Source of the DNA: Schistosoma mansoni
Lineage: Eukaryota > Platyhelminthes > Trematoda > Strigeidida > Schistosomatidae
Reading direction: 5' to 3'
Assembly (NCBI RefSeq): GCF_000237925.1
Contig: NC_031497.1
Location: 14,744,770 to 14,808,769 of the forward strand
Length of the DNA: 64,000 nt
Below are positions 48,501-61,900 of this stretch, one piece after another. A program made the position numbers and the translations under genes. The stretch's first letter is position 1, and each line of letters opens with the position of its first letter. The notes under the pieces were generated by a model. That model made no database searches. It had not been told where the DNA came from and saw nothing but the letters and a program-made list of their open reading frames with translations.

Positions 48501-50173
48501 AGGCTCGTAGTTGATCTTGAAGTACCTAGCCTCATTACCGCCTTAGTACACAGATAACTGAATCAGAAATCTCTTACTAAAGACGTAGTGACAATATGGT
48601 CTGCTTTATTCGCATAGTTTACGAATTCTTTAGGCCTACAAAACGTATTCATTACTTTCGAGCATGCTTTTTCACTCCAGATACATTCCTAAGGAGGCCA
48701 GTATAAGTTTGGGCTTAGAAACGGGTTATAAGTAGTTTTATTGGTTCTTTTTCACCGTTCTTACTTCACTAAACAACGACCTAGAAATCATATAAACCCT
48801 AACCAGTCGCTCATGTGCCTCACAAAGCCCCCAATGCTCTATGGATTGTTAGTGATCTAATTTGGTTAAGCTTACTTAGGCAAAATAAGAAACATAATCA
48901 ACCACTAAATAATTTTTCGGGTTAAATCTTCATCGAAAAGAATGAGCGATGCGTGGAGTTTCGTTTCCGTATCTTCAATTTTGCTACTTGACACTCTAAG
49001 GTCTTTGCCAATCCTAAGTAATTTTATCTCTAAACAAAGAGATCTTTCAAAACTCTACCCTCAATAAACAAGCTTCTTGCGGCAGTTCTTTAGTTTCGTG
49101 CAAAATCTTAAAACTCGTATAGTGGTTCCGATTGGCTTGGGAGTATGATATAGTTGCACTGAATAATGAAAAGCAGAACATTGTCTTTTCTAAATTGTGT
49201 TCAATTTCTTTCAGTATTGCCGATGATTCATTAGACTTGCTCATTTTTTAACATTTTGGTTTCGTGTGGTTGTGTGACGGCATGCATGTCATTAAAATTG
49301 CATTTTGTCAATCAATGATCAACTTAAGGGATTCTATGCCCTCCTCACTATTTAGGTGTAAGGTAAATTCAGAAAAACCAACGAAACTCCATTCCTTTAC
49401 TCAGTCATGTTGGTGGTTCGTTAGCGATAGTCGATAAGTTTGTACACTTGCATGTTCCTGTGATTGCTGATAGCAAAATACACCTTTATCAACCTGAGTC
49501 ACTTTTGTTGTCATTATGACCTGAATTCGGTCTCAAACGTCTAGTTACAAATAATTCTATGTGATCAGTTTAGTTTCATAGTTAAAAAGCCTTTTCTCTT
49601 CGAGTTGGTGTCCAACAGCTGTTTAGTGATTTTTTTAATCATTTGGCTACTGTAATGGTGAGTGGAAATAGTTTCATTGCCTTTACAGACAACGCTTTAT
49701 CCTTCTGGTTACATACGGGTTGATGTCCATCCCAAAAATGCACTTAGAATACGTTAATAACAGCTCTCTTTGGTAAGAACTGAAAAAATCTAGGGTCTTT
49801 CGACCTCAACAATTCGACCATGTTCGGGATGCGTTTATTCCTCTCTAAATGTAAAATGTTGCTTCAAGGATAGTCTGCATCGAGTCTTAGTTTAATAACG
49901 AAATGAATAATCCACTTATTCCGGAAGTTTTGTGTTAGGGAATTTTCTGTATTTAGTAGAAACATTATCCGAAAATAAACTTACCGAACTTAATGAAGCG
50001 TGGATTCGCTACTCGCACCTGTGGGTTGCTTTCAACTAAGAATATTAGGTAATTTACTGAAGAACAGTATATTTTTATGGACATTCCAGTGTACCTGGCT
50101 ATTATTGTGATATCATATTCGTCCTAATACATAGTTTTCAATACAAGTTCCAAATAAGAACCGATTCGACATA
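45561..50173. other. No gene recognised; probably repeat-derived in part
   Basis: 45.6-47.3 kb is less AT-rich than its surroundings and looks repeat-like, with words such as GGACAATTTCCAGGCACGTT, but no frame or terminal repeat identifies it. 47.7-50.2 kb is ordinary AT-rich DNA; the minus-strand frame at 49,047-49,244 is unassigned. Confidence 0.4.
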
Positions 50174-50184
50174 GTTCTACCTAA

Positions 50185-50556
50185 GCCCCCAAATGCCCTG
50201 GTACGGCCAAGGGTGGAGAGAGTTATCTCCCTATCGAAACGCTCTCATATGGCTACACGCGTATAGCCACTACCATGGAAGTCCTACTCACTGCTTTCTC
50301 GTGGCGGGGATGTTGTCTACGAAATTGAGAGGACGAAAAGCGAATATTCGGTACTTTAACAGGGTTAGCGGAGTTGGAAAACCCTGGTTCCAAACCAATG
50401 GTCCACATAGGCTCCAGAATCTTGAAGGAACAAAAGGCGTATGAACCTATTGTTGGTTGTTGATCTCAGCCCTCACACAAATCAGATGATATGTGCGGTT
50501 CATATATATTTGGTGCCTCCTTGTATCGATGTTTATGTTTAGTTAAGTAAATAATA
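50185..50556 (+). mobile_element. Short retroposon, second copy, with 11-bp target duplication
   Basis: Starts CCCCCAAATGCCCTGGTACG like the 5,922 copy and ends in an A/T-rich AAGTAAATAATA tail. Flanks are GTTCTACCTAA (50,174-50,184) and GTTCCACCTAA (50,557-50,567), 10 of 11 identical. It is about 165 bp shorter than the first copy, mainly through an internal deletion before the CAGCCCTCACACAAATC segment. Confidence 0.85.
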
Positions 50557-50799
50557 GTTCCACCTAACTAGTTTCGTCAGTTCTAGGTTAGATTAATACA
50601 TGAGTCTGTGTCTGGTTAGTGAATAGTACTGAGTCATGTTATATCACGGAATATGGATTAATCTTCTTTTCTGATATTTTTCTTTCTATTTCTTCCCATA
50701 TAGCCTAAAAATCGGATTTGTCCACAATAATTTCCATTACTAATTGATACATCTATTATTGTGAGACTGTGGAGTAAACATCTAAATTTGTTTCTTTGT

Positions 50800-51681
50800 A
50801 TGGGCTCAAAGTCAAGAGCTAATGGGAATCGTAAAAAGTCTAGAAAGAATAATGTTCACTTAGAAGCTCAACAGGATCGGACATCTAAAGTATGTTGCAA
50901 GGGAAATGATGAAAATGATTATTATCTGAAAAATGATCCATCAGCGCCGGAATTCCGTCAACAATTAAATCAACTTGGTTTAGATTTCCGGGAGGTACCA
51001 TCAGATGGAAATTGTTTATTTTCATCGTTATCTGATCAATTATATGGAACAATAACTAATCATAAAGAAGTTCGTGAACAAGCTGTACTTTATATAGAAA
51101 AACATAAAGAAGAATTTGAGGCATTTTTCGATGTCAAAGATAAGTTAAATAAACTTCGATCGCTTGGAACTTACGGCGGTCACGAGTGTATCATTGCAAT
51201 ATCACGATATTTTTCTGTATATATTATCATACATCAACTGAAACAAAAACCTTGGCTAGCCGGAACTCCTGTTATTGACAAAACACATGTCAACGTTTCT
51301 ACCTACCCTCAATTACATTTAGCTTATCATAATGGTGAACATTATTCAAGCGTACGAGTTTTCGGAGATAATTCCAGTAATCCTACAAGAATAAGGATTT
51401 GTCTTTCAACTGATAATTCTGCTTCATGTGCAAGCAATATATCTGATAGGAAATGTGTGGACTACTCTTCTGATGGCTCGGATGATAAAAACTCTATTCA
51501 TTCATGTAAAAATTGTGATAGATGGTCTAATGAAATTTCTAACTGTAATACAGACTACTTCCAAACATTTCCATTTCACAGAAAATTAAGTAAAAAAGAA
51601 AAACGTCAACTTAAACGTAGATCTCTTGAATTGTCTAACTCGGAATTTGTTATTAAATCTATTTCCGCTCTACATATATAA
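50800..51681 (+). CDS. OTUD3: OTU-domain deubiquitinase, OTUD3-like (293 aa)
   Basis: A cysteine protease predicted to cleave ubiquitin chains. The OTU domain spans about residues 52-190: REVPSDGNCLFSSLSDQLYG carries D69 and the nucleophile C72, NHKEVREQAV follows, and YHNGEHYSSVR carries H181, so the triad looks complete. The order and wording match OTUD3 (human [20 protein letters not shown] and YGEHYDSVR). The C-terminus ends in a basic KKEKRQLKRR run and IKSISALHI, echoing the VKTFAALNI end of human OTUD3. At 293 aa it is shorter than human (398 aa), and I see no UBA-like segment. The coding region is one block with no intron; the first in-frame ATG is at 50,800. It points the same way as VPS15, 1.1 kb downstream. 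Confidence 0.93.
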   Translation: MGSKSRANGNRKKSRKNNVHLEAQQDRTSKVCCKGNDENDYYLKNDPSAPEFRQQLNQLGLDFREVPSDGNCLFSSLSDQLYGTITNHKEVREQAVLYIEKHKEEFEAFFDVKDKLNKLRSLGTYGGHECIIAISRYFSVYIIIHQLKQKPWLAGTPVIDKTHVNVSTYPQLHLAYHNGEHYSSVRVFGDNSSNPTRIRICLSTDNSASCASNISDRKCVDYSSDGSDDKNSIHSCKNCDRWSNEISNCNTDYFQTFPFHRKLSKKEKRQLKRRSLELSNSEFVIKSISALHI

Positions 51682-52811
51682 TTTGTAACTGATTTTCACT
51701 CCTTTTTTTACTTGTCGCAACGACTTTTCTGCTTCTTATTTCATACTAGATAACAAGTTCTTGAAAAATTGTATATTTGAGATTTTCGTATTTTTTCTCT
51801 CTCGATTACTGGACTTTATTTATAATTTCATATTTTACAACCATGTAGTTTTCACGAATATAGGATTGCAGTGTACTTATTCCAGATTACATTCTTTTTT
51901 ATTAATAAATTTTTCTTGAAAATTGCCCTGTGTGTTTGGGAATTGAAGTGCTCCTGAAATTCACTTTTGACCAGCCATATTATGAAGACATTAAAAAAAG
52001 ACATATTCTTAAAATTCTCAGCTCTTGAAACGAAATAACTCTAATATTCCTCTGAGGAGTTTAGTCTGAGCTCAAGAAAGCAAATGAGTCCTGTTAAGTA
52101 ATATAGGCACTTTTATTACGTAATTTACAGCTGTGATGCTTTTGTTTGTAATTAAAGACACTACTGTTATTTCTGCATTTTAATATCTCACGAAGTTTTT
52201 GCTAGCTATTCTCGTCCTCAACACTATTTAGCATATTTATTGTCATGGCTCATTAGTCAATAAAGAGATATTTTGAAATATATATATATATATATATTGT
52301 AATCACAGTTGAAAGTAAAATACGCGTAAATGAATTGGGACCTGGTTTATATTCCTAAGTAGTACCAAACTTACATCCCCCAATGTCAGCAAAAAAACAT
52401 ACGAGAAATAATCCCACATAAAATAAGGGAGTGTGAAATGATTTATGTGCAAAGCAACCGAAAACATAAAGACCGATATGATACTTAAGGTTTAGATGAA
52501 TACACATAAGGAATGTTTCTTTTGCTAACGCTTAGTTTTATGGTGTTGATTCCTTTTATTTCTAGAACCTTGTTAAGGAAATACAATGTTCTTTTTGTGT
52601 TATTTAGATAATCAGTTCGATATTCTTTAATATATATGCTTTGTTTTAATTCAACCACGACTTGTTAGAAATAACCATATCTCATGTTTGCATTATGTGT
52701 TTTAATGCACTGTGTTTACTGACTTATTTTTTTCTATATTTCCAACAATTAGATTTTTGTGTATCTTATACTAAAAAAATACAAAATTAGATACTTATTT
52801 GTGAGGGAGGG
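51682..52811. other. OTUD3 3' flank and VPS15 upstream region
   Basis: Candidate AATAAA signals lie near 51,903, and an (AT)n tract near 52,277-52,299. Any VPS15 promoter and 5' UTR would lie here; no specific element is recognised. Confidence 0.4.
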
Positions 52812-52939
52812 ATGGGTAACCAACTTACTGGATTATCACCTTCACCAGTCGTTGAAGATTATTTATCTGAATTATCCGGCCTAGTTGTATTTGAAGAAGA
52901 ACTCTGCGGTTCTAGACTGTTTAAAGTGGCTAAAATAAG
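52812..52939 (+). CDS. PIK3R4: VPS15 exon 1
   Basis: Starts at the ATG with Gly2 available for N-myristoylation; donor GTTAGT. Followed by a 6.3-kb intron filled with mobile-element fossils. Confidence 0.92.
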
Positions 52940-55900
52940 GTTAGTGTTTATTCGACTTCGCTTATTTGAAGTTATGTTGGTAATATTTTGTAAAGCTTTA
53001 ATTCTTATTTATAAGTGTTACTGTAATCTGGGTTGATGCTTATCTTTCATCTTTTTCGGCCGTAATCACTAGAATAATTAGGGTCGTATGGACAAGATGT
53101 AAAGTTTCTTAAGAAAAAGCTTAGACACCAGATCATCAAACCAATGACTTATGTTATTGTACGTTTCTTGCTTCGAATGTACGAGACAGCAAAAACCAAG
53201 GTTGAAAACTAGACTCAACGCAGCTTAAGGTGCGTGTACCAACTAGTCAGTAGTACAACACGTAGTACTTTAGGCCCATTCACTTCACGCTGTGTTATAA
53301 CTTGTTGGCCGAGTGGATGCCCTATTAACGTATGACGTGATAAAGCCGCCAATCAGAGAGCAGCGAATTATCGATTGGAACAGTGACACACGAAAACCGT
53401 ACGAGCAGTCTAGAGTCCGTATCGGTCCTGCTTTCTGCCTAGCCCAGCCAGTTAAGTCCAAAACACCAATAACAACCTCTGGGGTGTAAATCATTATGTT
53501 TCAAGCATACTGAGTTTATATACCAAACAGACTGATCACATCGTACCAATAAAATAAAAAATAACGTTTGTACAAGAATTAGGCAAATGTGGGGGGCAGT
53601 AATTAATAGACTAGGGATAATTCAAGAATGATAAATCGTATAACCATAGTTTATAGTTTAAAATAAAGCTCATGATAAGAGGAACATGAATATGAATAGT
53701 TTAATTATTTAGCAATTATACGATAAAAATTGTATGCATAACATTGGTCCATAAATGGATCCCAAAGTTACCATTCGCTATTGTTATCGGGACATAACAC
53801 ACTGATAGCATTCCCTACCAACGTCCAATTAACTGATTACTTTATACTTTAGTTTTTTTTACTTCCATTTTGTCGTTCACTCTGTAAGCAAAAGTGTTGG
53901 CTGTCTGATTTCTCTGTTCATTCAGTATAATGTGCGACTGAGGATCCTTTGTTTATTATTTTGAATATATAATGTTCCAATTCACAGTCCCCTTTTAATA
54001 AGCTGTTCTCGCAATATTTCCGATCGCCGTACCACTGTCTTCTTTGGTGCTGTTCGTGACTCGCACTCATGATGCTCTTGAAACCATCTCTGCAGTTGAC
54101 TGGCATCTACACGCTTCTGCTTGTCTTCTCTCCTGATCGTGTAAACCGAGACACCTCTCTCCGTGACAATGTACGATCCTTTCCACTTAGAGATCAACTT
54201 TCCTGACCCTGGTCCTCCTGCTATGCTGCCTTTCCGTTTTTTATACCTTACCAGGTCCCCCACTGCAAAAAGCTTCCACGTTCTCTTTTGCTGTTCCGCC
54301 TTCTTTGTGTCTGATATTTGTTTCTTTTCCACGTTCCTCATTGCCTCCCTCCTCTCTCTTCTTAATCTTGCTGTTGTGGCCAGGTCTTATTATGCACTGG
54401 AAGTCGTGGTTGTATACCATACATAGGAAAGGTGATTTCCTGGTTGTTCCTTGTATGGAAGCACGATGCGCCAGCAAAATTAGTGGTAACTCTTTCTCCC
54501 GATTCCCTCCCTTAGATGCTAACCATTCCTTTAACGTTCGGTTGTTTCTTTCTGTAAGCCCGTTCGTCTGAGGGTGATACAGTGAAGTTCGTATTCTCTT
54601 GATACTAACCTGCTTTAGACGGGCTTTAAACTGGCCACTTTCAAAACAGCGACCCTGATCGGTTAATATCATATTCGGTACTCCGTGACACGCTACAATA
54701 TGCCAGATTATTACTTCGGTCACTGTTTTTGCCCGCCTAGTCTGCAATCGGTACGGGGTCCACCCACCGTGTATCATGTTCCGTCGTCACTAGCAGGTAT
54801 TGGTTGCCTCTAGTCGTCTGTGGAAACGGTTCCATCACATCCACCGACCATAGGTCATCGACTGAGGTTACTGGGGCTGACTGCAATGACGGTTGTGTGT
54901 ATCGATTGCTTTTCATTAGTTGGCACTGCTGGCAAGTTATCACATATTGGGCCACATCGTCTCTCATACGTGGCGAGTGTGCACTATGCCGTAGTAAATC
55001 CGTCGTTTTTGCGGTACCTGTATGCGCTACCTGGTGACACTCGTGTATCATCTTACGTCGCCAGGCTTTAGGGATCACAGCCACCCAATTTTTGTCATTG
55101 TCCTTTAAGACCTCTTCCACATGCTTGACGTGATCTGTTTCTGTCTGGCTGTACACAACTACATCGTCGCCATACACTTCGACATTATCTAGATCATTAA
55201 GCAGCAGCGACATTAATATTCTGAACGTAAACGGTGCACCTGCCAACTCAAATGGCATTCGTCTAAATTGGTACTGCTTGTCGCGTACAGTAGATGCTGT
55301 CTTGCTTCGATCGCTCTTTTTTATAGGCAGTCGCCAATAACCTGACGGCAGATCCAGCACTGTAAACACCGTAACATTTTGCAGCCGATCTAATATTTCC
55401 ACTACTGTTGGCATTGCATATGGTTTCAGTTCTGTTATATTATTCAGTTCTCCAAAATCGACACAAAATCTATACTTTCCATTCGGTTTCTTTATCAAGA
55501 GTACTGGTAAGCTATACGGGCTGTCCGCTTCCTCAGATACACTCGACAAACTGCGTCGTCAACAACTATGCCTCCGACTCCTCATCCAGATTCGGCAGCG
55601 CGCGGCGCAACAACTTGTTAAGCTCCACGGCCAGCACCAGTGGGTCACCATCGATCGGCAACTTTGCTACTCGGAACCTTTGCAGTGCTTCTTCCCTGTC
55701 CACTGGGCTGTTGAACTCCGCCATCAACCGCTCTGTGACTGCCTCCCATGTCGTCCTCCCTCCAGCATCGTCCAAGCTGTCGTATACAGCGTCCCCAGCA
55801 CCACCACCTTCGCCTTCGGCTCCTTCACTACCACTAGCTTTGCTGCAGTTTCAAACTCCTTCAGGAAGCTCAGCACATCCCCATTGTCAAATTCCTTCGG

Positions 55901-58900
55901 CCGTGGGATCTTCATCCTTGGTGGAGGCAGCGACACCAAATGTAGTGAATGAGAACATCGGTGAGGACTACCAATTATGTATTTAGCACAAATTATAAAG
56001 TTGCTTGATAAAATACAAAAACCATACTCTGATACTTTATTTGCAAAATGTTCATTAATTGTCTCAGGCTTCATTGTTCCTGGATTTCCACACCAATTGC
56101 TTTCTGTTTCTGTTCTTCCCTTCTCGATCTTCTCAATCTTCTGCTGCCAGATATTCTATGCCTGACTCACGACGTGTACTACTTATGTCGATATAAGTAG
56201 CCCACACCACACTACAAGCGGAGTTTAAACTCAATAATCAAATCCAAACTCGTTGAGTAGATTGTTATGAATTATGCAGAAACATAGGAACAAAAATCAA
56301 ACCAATGGGAGATCCAACCAAAACAAAGAAGTAAACATTGACAGATTTAAGATCAAGAACCAATCAACATCGAGGTGTACAGGACAAGCTGTGAACCATA
56401 TGTGGAGAAATTCGAACACCTCACTTTTATCCGAAGTTTGTTCTGATGATGTCGTTCATAAGGACGATGAAAGCTCCACGACCAAACCATCCAGCTCAGA
56501 GAACAAAACTCCATCAAAATAAGCAATTCTCATTTATATAAACATGATATCCGGGTACCATGGGAAACTTTTCTCATCTAGTTCCAACGTGACCAAATAA
56601 TGAACAGTGAAGAAGCCATTAAGATAACACTTATAGAACATTTACAAGGTAACGAACCCGATGTTCCAAGATAATAACAAAAATGGATCTGTCATCATCG
56701 AGTCCAAAAATACACTGACAGATATCAGTATTACTTACACAATATTGCTATCGAGTGTAAGTAGTGTTTTTCAGACAGAGATGATTAAACACATAGTTGT
56801 TAAATATTCTTAGTTCAAGGGAGGGCTAACTTTTACAAACCTATATTATAACAACTTTCGCCGACACGTTGTATACTGGACCTCTGACAGCCAAATCACT
56901 GTCACAGTGACGTCAAAATAGGAGATATAAGAATAAATAATCCTGACCTTCACTGTGTGTAGATCACAACACCGCCAAAAGTAGTCGTAAACCTATCCGG
57001 ATACGAGGATTTTTCGGTTACTTTCAAGGATTCACAATATTCCCATACAAACAGATATCATAGCTATACGGATCTCACCGGACCACACCACAGAGAACCA
57101 GATAATTCACGATAACCCTTATCAACAGATAACAAGCCTGTCAAGGTCTACTGAAAGAAGAAGAAATTATTATGGAGGATAACTGAGAAGGGATCAAAGA
57201 AGCATTAACTTTAACGTGCCAGGAAGTTTTTGACCACAAGAAGCATCATCATAAGGAATGGATCTCTATGGAAACCCTGGACAAGATTGAAGAGTGGAAG
57301 AACAAGAAGACAGCAATTAACAACAGTCAAACACGAGTAGAGAAAGTCAGGGAACAAGCTGAATACACAGAAGCAAACAAACAAATGAAGAAGAGCATTA
57401 GAGCTGACAAGCAGAAATACGTGGAATACCTAACAACGACAGCGGAAAAAGCTGCAAGAGAAGGAAATATAAAACAACTATATGACACTGTAAAGAAACT
57501 GGCAGGGAAATATAGTGAACCCGAGAGACCGGTCAAGGACAAAGAAGGGAAGACAATCACGGAGACTCAAGAATAGAGGAAAAGATGGGTAGAATACTTC
57601 GAGGAACTGCTGAATAGACCAGCTCCACTGAATCTACCGGACATCGAAGCAGCACACACACCTACCTATAGATGTCACTCCACTAACGATCGAAGAAATC
57701 AAGATGGCCATCAGACAAATCAAGAATGGGAAAGCAGCAGGACCTGAAACATACCAGCTGAGGCACTAAAGTCAGACATTTAATTAACTGCAAAGCTGCT
57801 CCACATTCTATCGAGGAAGATTTGGGAGGAAGAAGAAGTGTTGACAGACTGGGAAGAAGGACACCTCATCAAGATAACAAGACGATAACAAAGGCGATCT
57901 GAGCAAATGTGAGAATTACAGAGGCATCACACTGTTGTCAGTACCAGGAAAAGTTTTCAGCAGAGTGTTGCTGAACCGGATAAAAAGTTCAGTATACGCT
58001 CAACTTCCATATCAACAGACTAGAATCCGTCAGGATCAGTCTTGTACAGACCGAAACGTGACGCTACGGATCATCGTTGAACAATCAGTTGAGTGGAACT
58101 CATCACTATACATCAACTTCTTTGACTATGAGAAGGCGTTTGGCAGTGTGGATAGGATAGCGTCATGGAAACTTCTTCGACACTGTGGTATGAGTACCTG
58201 AGATCGTCAACATCATACGGAATTCATACGACGGACTACACTGCAAAATGTTTCATGGATGACAGCTGAAAGACTCATTCCAACTAAAGACTGGAGTCAG
58301 ACAAGGCTGTTTCCTCTCTCCCTTCCTCTTTCTTTTAGTGGTTGACTGGACTTTGATGACCTCGACATCTGACTGGAAGCACGGAATAAAATGGATAGGT
58401 TGGATGCAGCTAGATGATTCGGACTTCACAGATGACCTGGCCCTCCTATCCCAGACAACTAATGTGGCAGCAGCCTCTCTGTCCGTAGGCCTCAACATAC
58501 ACAAGGAAAAAGTGAGATCCACAAATGCAACACGGAGAACACCAACGCAATCACACTTGATTGAGAAGCTCTGGAAGGGGTGGAGACTTTCACTTATCTG
58601 GGTAGCATCGTCAATGAACATGGAGGGTCGGATGCAGATGTAAAGGTGAGGATTGGCAGAACAAGGACAGCATTCCTACAATTGAAGAACATATGGAACT
58701 CAAAACAACTGTCGACCAACATCAAAGTCAGACTCTTCTATACGAGCGTCAAGACAGTTCTAGTATATGGAGCTGAAACTTGGAGAACTACCACAACCAC
58801 CATCAAAAAGGTATATTTATTCATAAACAATTGTCTATGCATGATAATGAATACCCGTTTGCCGGATATCTACTGTGGGAGAGAAGAAAGCAGCTTCCAG

Positions 58901-61900
58901 CTGAAGAGGAAATTAGGAAAAAACGTTGGAAGTGCTTAGGATACACATTGAGGGAATCTACAAACTACATCACGAAGCAAGCGCTAACTTGTTTTCTTGA
59001 ATGGAAACGGAAATGATGAAGGCCAAAGAACACACTGTGCCGAGAGTTGGGAGCAGTCATGAAAAGGATGAATAGCAACTGGAAAGGATTACTTAGGACA
59101 GAGTTGGATGGAGAATGCTGGAGAAGGGCCTTTGCTCCTCCACGAGGGGTAATAGGTGTAAGTAAGTATTGAGTTTAGCTAATTATAATTTATGGTTATT
59201 GAAAAGGGTATAAGAGAGATTTTTCTATTATATATCAACTTTGGTTAATTTCTTATTAGATCTGTTGATGGAGATAATCCACGTTCACTTGTAGCGAAAA
59301 TATTTCCCAATCCAAATATCTCCCAATTATTATGGCGCTATCAAGCTATTATGTTGCCTTACTGTCATCGTATTAATTCTGGTTATAATTTACTACTTTT
59401 TAGCACGTAAGTATAAAGTTTCTAGTGTGATTTTTTCACTTGTATTGTTTTCATGAACGTGACAGTTATTGAAACGCTAATTAACTTATATCTTGGTGAA
59501 CAAGAACACAAGTTGGGACAATCGATTGTATTTGAATACAAAATTACTGAACATAGTAAAATCTGAGGACTGTACAGTAAATACTCCATATGCAAAATCT
59601 CAACCAGTCGTCTCAGACTTCATTGTTCTTTCGTTTCCACACTAATCATTCTTTGTTCCCGTTCTCTTTTCTTTGATTTTCTTAACCTTATACCGCCAGG
59701 ACCTTCACTTTCGACTAATGGTGGAGAAGATTTGTAGCTCAGGTGGATGATTTTGATGGAGTTTTGTTCTCGGAGCTGGATGGTTTGGTCGTGGAGCTTT
59801 CATCGTCCTTATGAACGACATCATCAGAACAAACTTCGGGTAGAAGTTTGTGCTGATGATACTTACTAATTATATCTGTCGCCATCAGTAGCACACACCA
59901 CAATATCACGGATAGTGAATGTTTATTTTTGCTCATTATTAGTGGAATCTTAAAAGAGGATATTTCATCTTTAAAGGCTAATAATAGTCGAACTATAAAG
60001 GATTCTAAAAAAAGGACAATTTAGATTAACATGGATGGGATTTCTCTTTGATGTTTTATCTATTTTTGAAGACCTTTATTGACTGAACATCCTTTTGCTT
60101 CATTTTCGTTTTTAAACTGAGAGTTAGAATCCAACCCTACGAATTTTCTTTGAAACATTATCTATCTAAACAAAATGTCTAGTATCAATCAACCAGCTGC
60201 TTTCATAATTCTTTTTGTTGTTTCTATCTTAATCTGATGAACGATACAATAGGAAAATAGTTATTTGGATGGAACTAAAGTATGCAGTAAATTTATTTGT
60301 GACATTTCATTACCTGTACCTACAACCTGTGATATTCCAAAATGAATATAAGATTCCGAATTAAGTTAATGAAGATTCGAATAGACTATATAACCAAAGA
60401 CTGTATACAAAAGATTACTTTAACCGAGGGCATAATAAATTTGAATTGATTGGGCTTTTAAATTTCAAGATATCTATCTAGTTAGTGTTCTGTGCTTAAA
60501 AATTGTACTGTTGAACTCCTTTTTTGATGACCATAATTGAGAAAGGTATTAGTTGGTATTTTTTCAGCTCTTAGCTGTGCATTTAAAAACTTTTTAAAAA
60601 TGATTTATAGTAGAATGTTTCTTCTCTTATGTAGTAAATTATTCTATCTCTTTCCTTCTAATTTAGATCATATATAACTGAACGTAGCGGAGTACTTATC
60701 AGGGATTTTATTGATCAGTCATTAGCTGATCGTCTGTGTACAAGACCATTTTTATGTATTGAAGATAAAAGATGGATCGCTTATCAATTATTATGTGCTG
60801 TTGATCAGCTTCATAGTTATTCAACCAAAGCTTATAGTAAACATTCTAGAACTAATTATTCAGTAAGTAGAGCTACGTGACTGATTCTTATTTTTTAAAA
60901 TAACCATGATTTTTTAAAGGATTCATTATCAATGAGTCGTATTTTAAATATTAGTACGATGCCCAAGAATTAAGCCTAACAATTATGTTTTATCAGTGAA
61001 GGGTTGTGGAAATTGTTGAATTTCATTAAAACCATGAACCGATGAAATTCAAGTCTCCATAACCCCTTACTGACAATTATCATGTGCTTATCAATGACTA
61101 GCTTCGAGATGAAATTTCGAAGTTCTAGTGAGAAGCCATGACCAGTGGAGTCCAGTCCGTGTTGGTTGTAAGGCAGTTATCCACCGAAGAAAGTAGATGG
61201 TCGCGCATTGTCGTGGATTGATTGAAGTTAGACATTAACATCATTGAATGCCAGCTCATCGATCGAGTAGCTAAGATCAAAGGTCCTGGGTTCGATTGCC
61301 AGTTGCGATGTCGTAGACGCTCAATGCTGAGGAGTCCAACACTAGGATGGAACGGCCGTTCAGTTCTTCCAGGTTTTCAATTATGATCTAACTTAGATCG
61401 ATTCATGATTTCAATGAAATTGGATTTAAATTTACTGGAGAGTAAGCAACATACAAAATGATTTCTCCAATTGCTTATGTAATATTTTATCATGTTCATT
61501 TTGTATTAATATTTTGTACATATAAGTATATCACTGTATTACATATAAATCCTTATCTTCTTTGGTCTTGTCCAATGAATCTTCCTAACAAAATTCGTCT
61601 TTTGGAGTAGTTGAGTCTAGAAGAGAATAAAACTGTTTTATACGGTTTTGCAGTTTTCGTTAGAGATATAAAATGGACGTTGAGACTGCTATGATTTTTA
61701 AAGCATTTTAACAACTGACTGGGGTTTTTTGTAAAAATCTCCTGCAAATGATCTTTAATTTTATTTCCATTTTTATATTTCAGTCTCTTTGTCATGGAGA
61801 TATTAAAGCGGAAAATGTTTTAATCACTTCTTGGGGATGGGTACTTTTGGCTGATCCAGCTCCATTCAAACCAGTTTGGTTACCATCTGATAATCCGAGT

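Noticed and set aside
56274-56522. 82-codon frame with [20 protein letters not shown] as a conserved small protein
   Set aside because: The same peptide appears in an LTR copy at 59.75 kb; the similarity is repeat descent.
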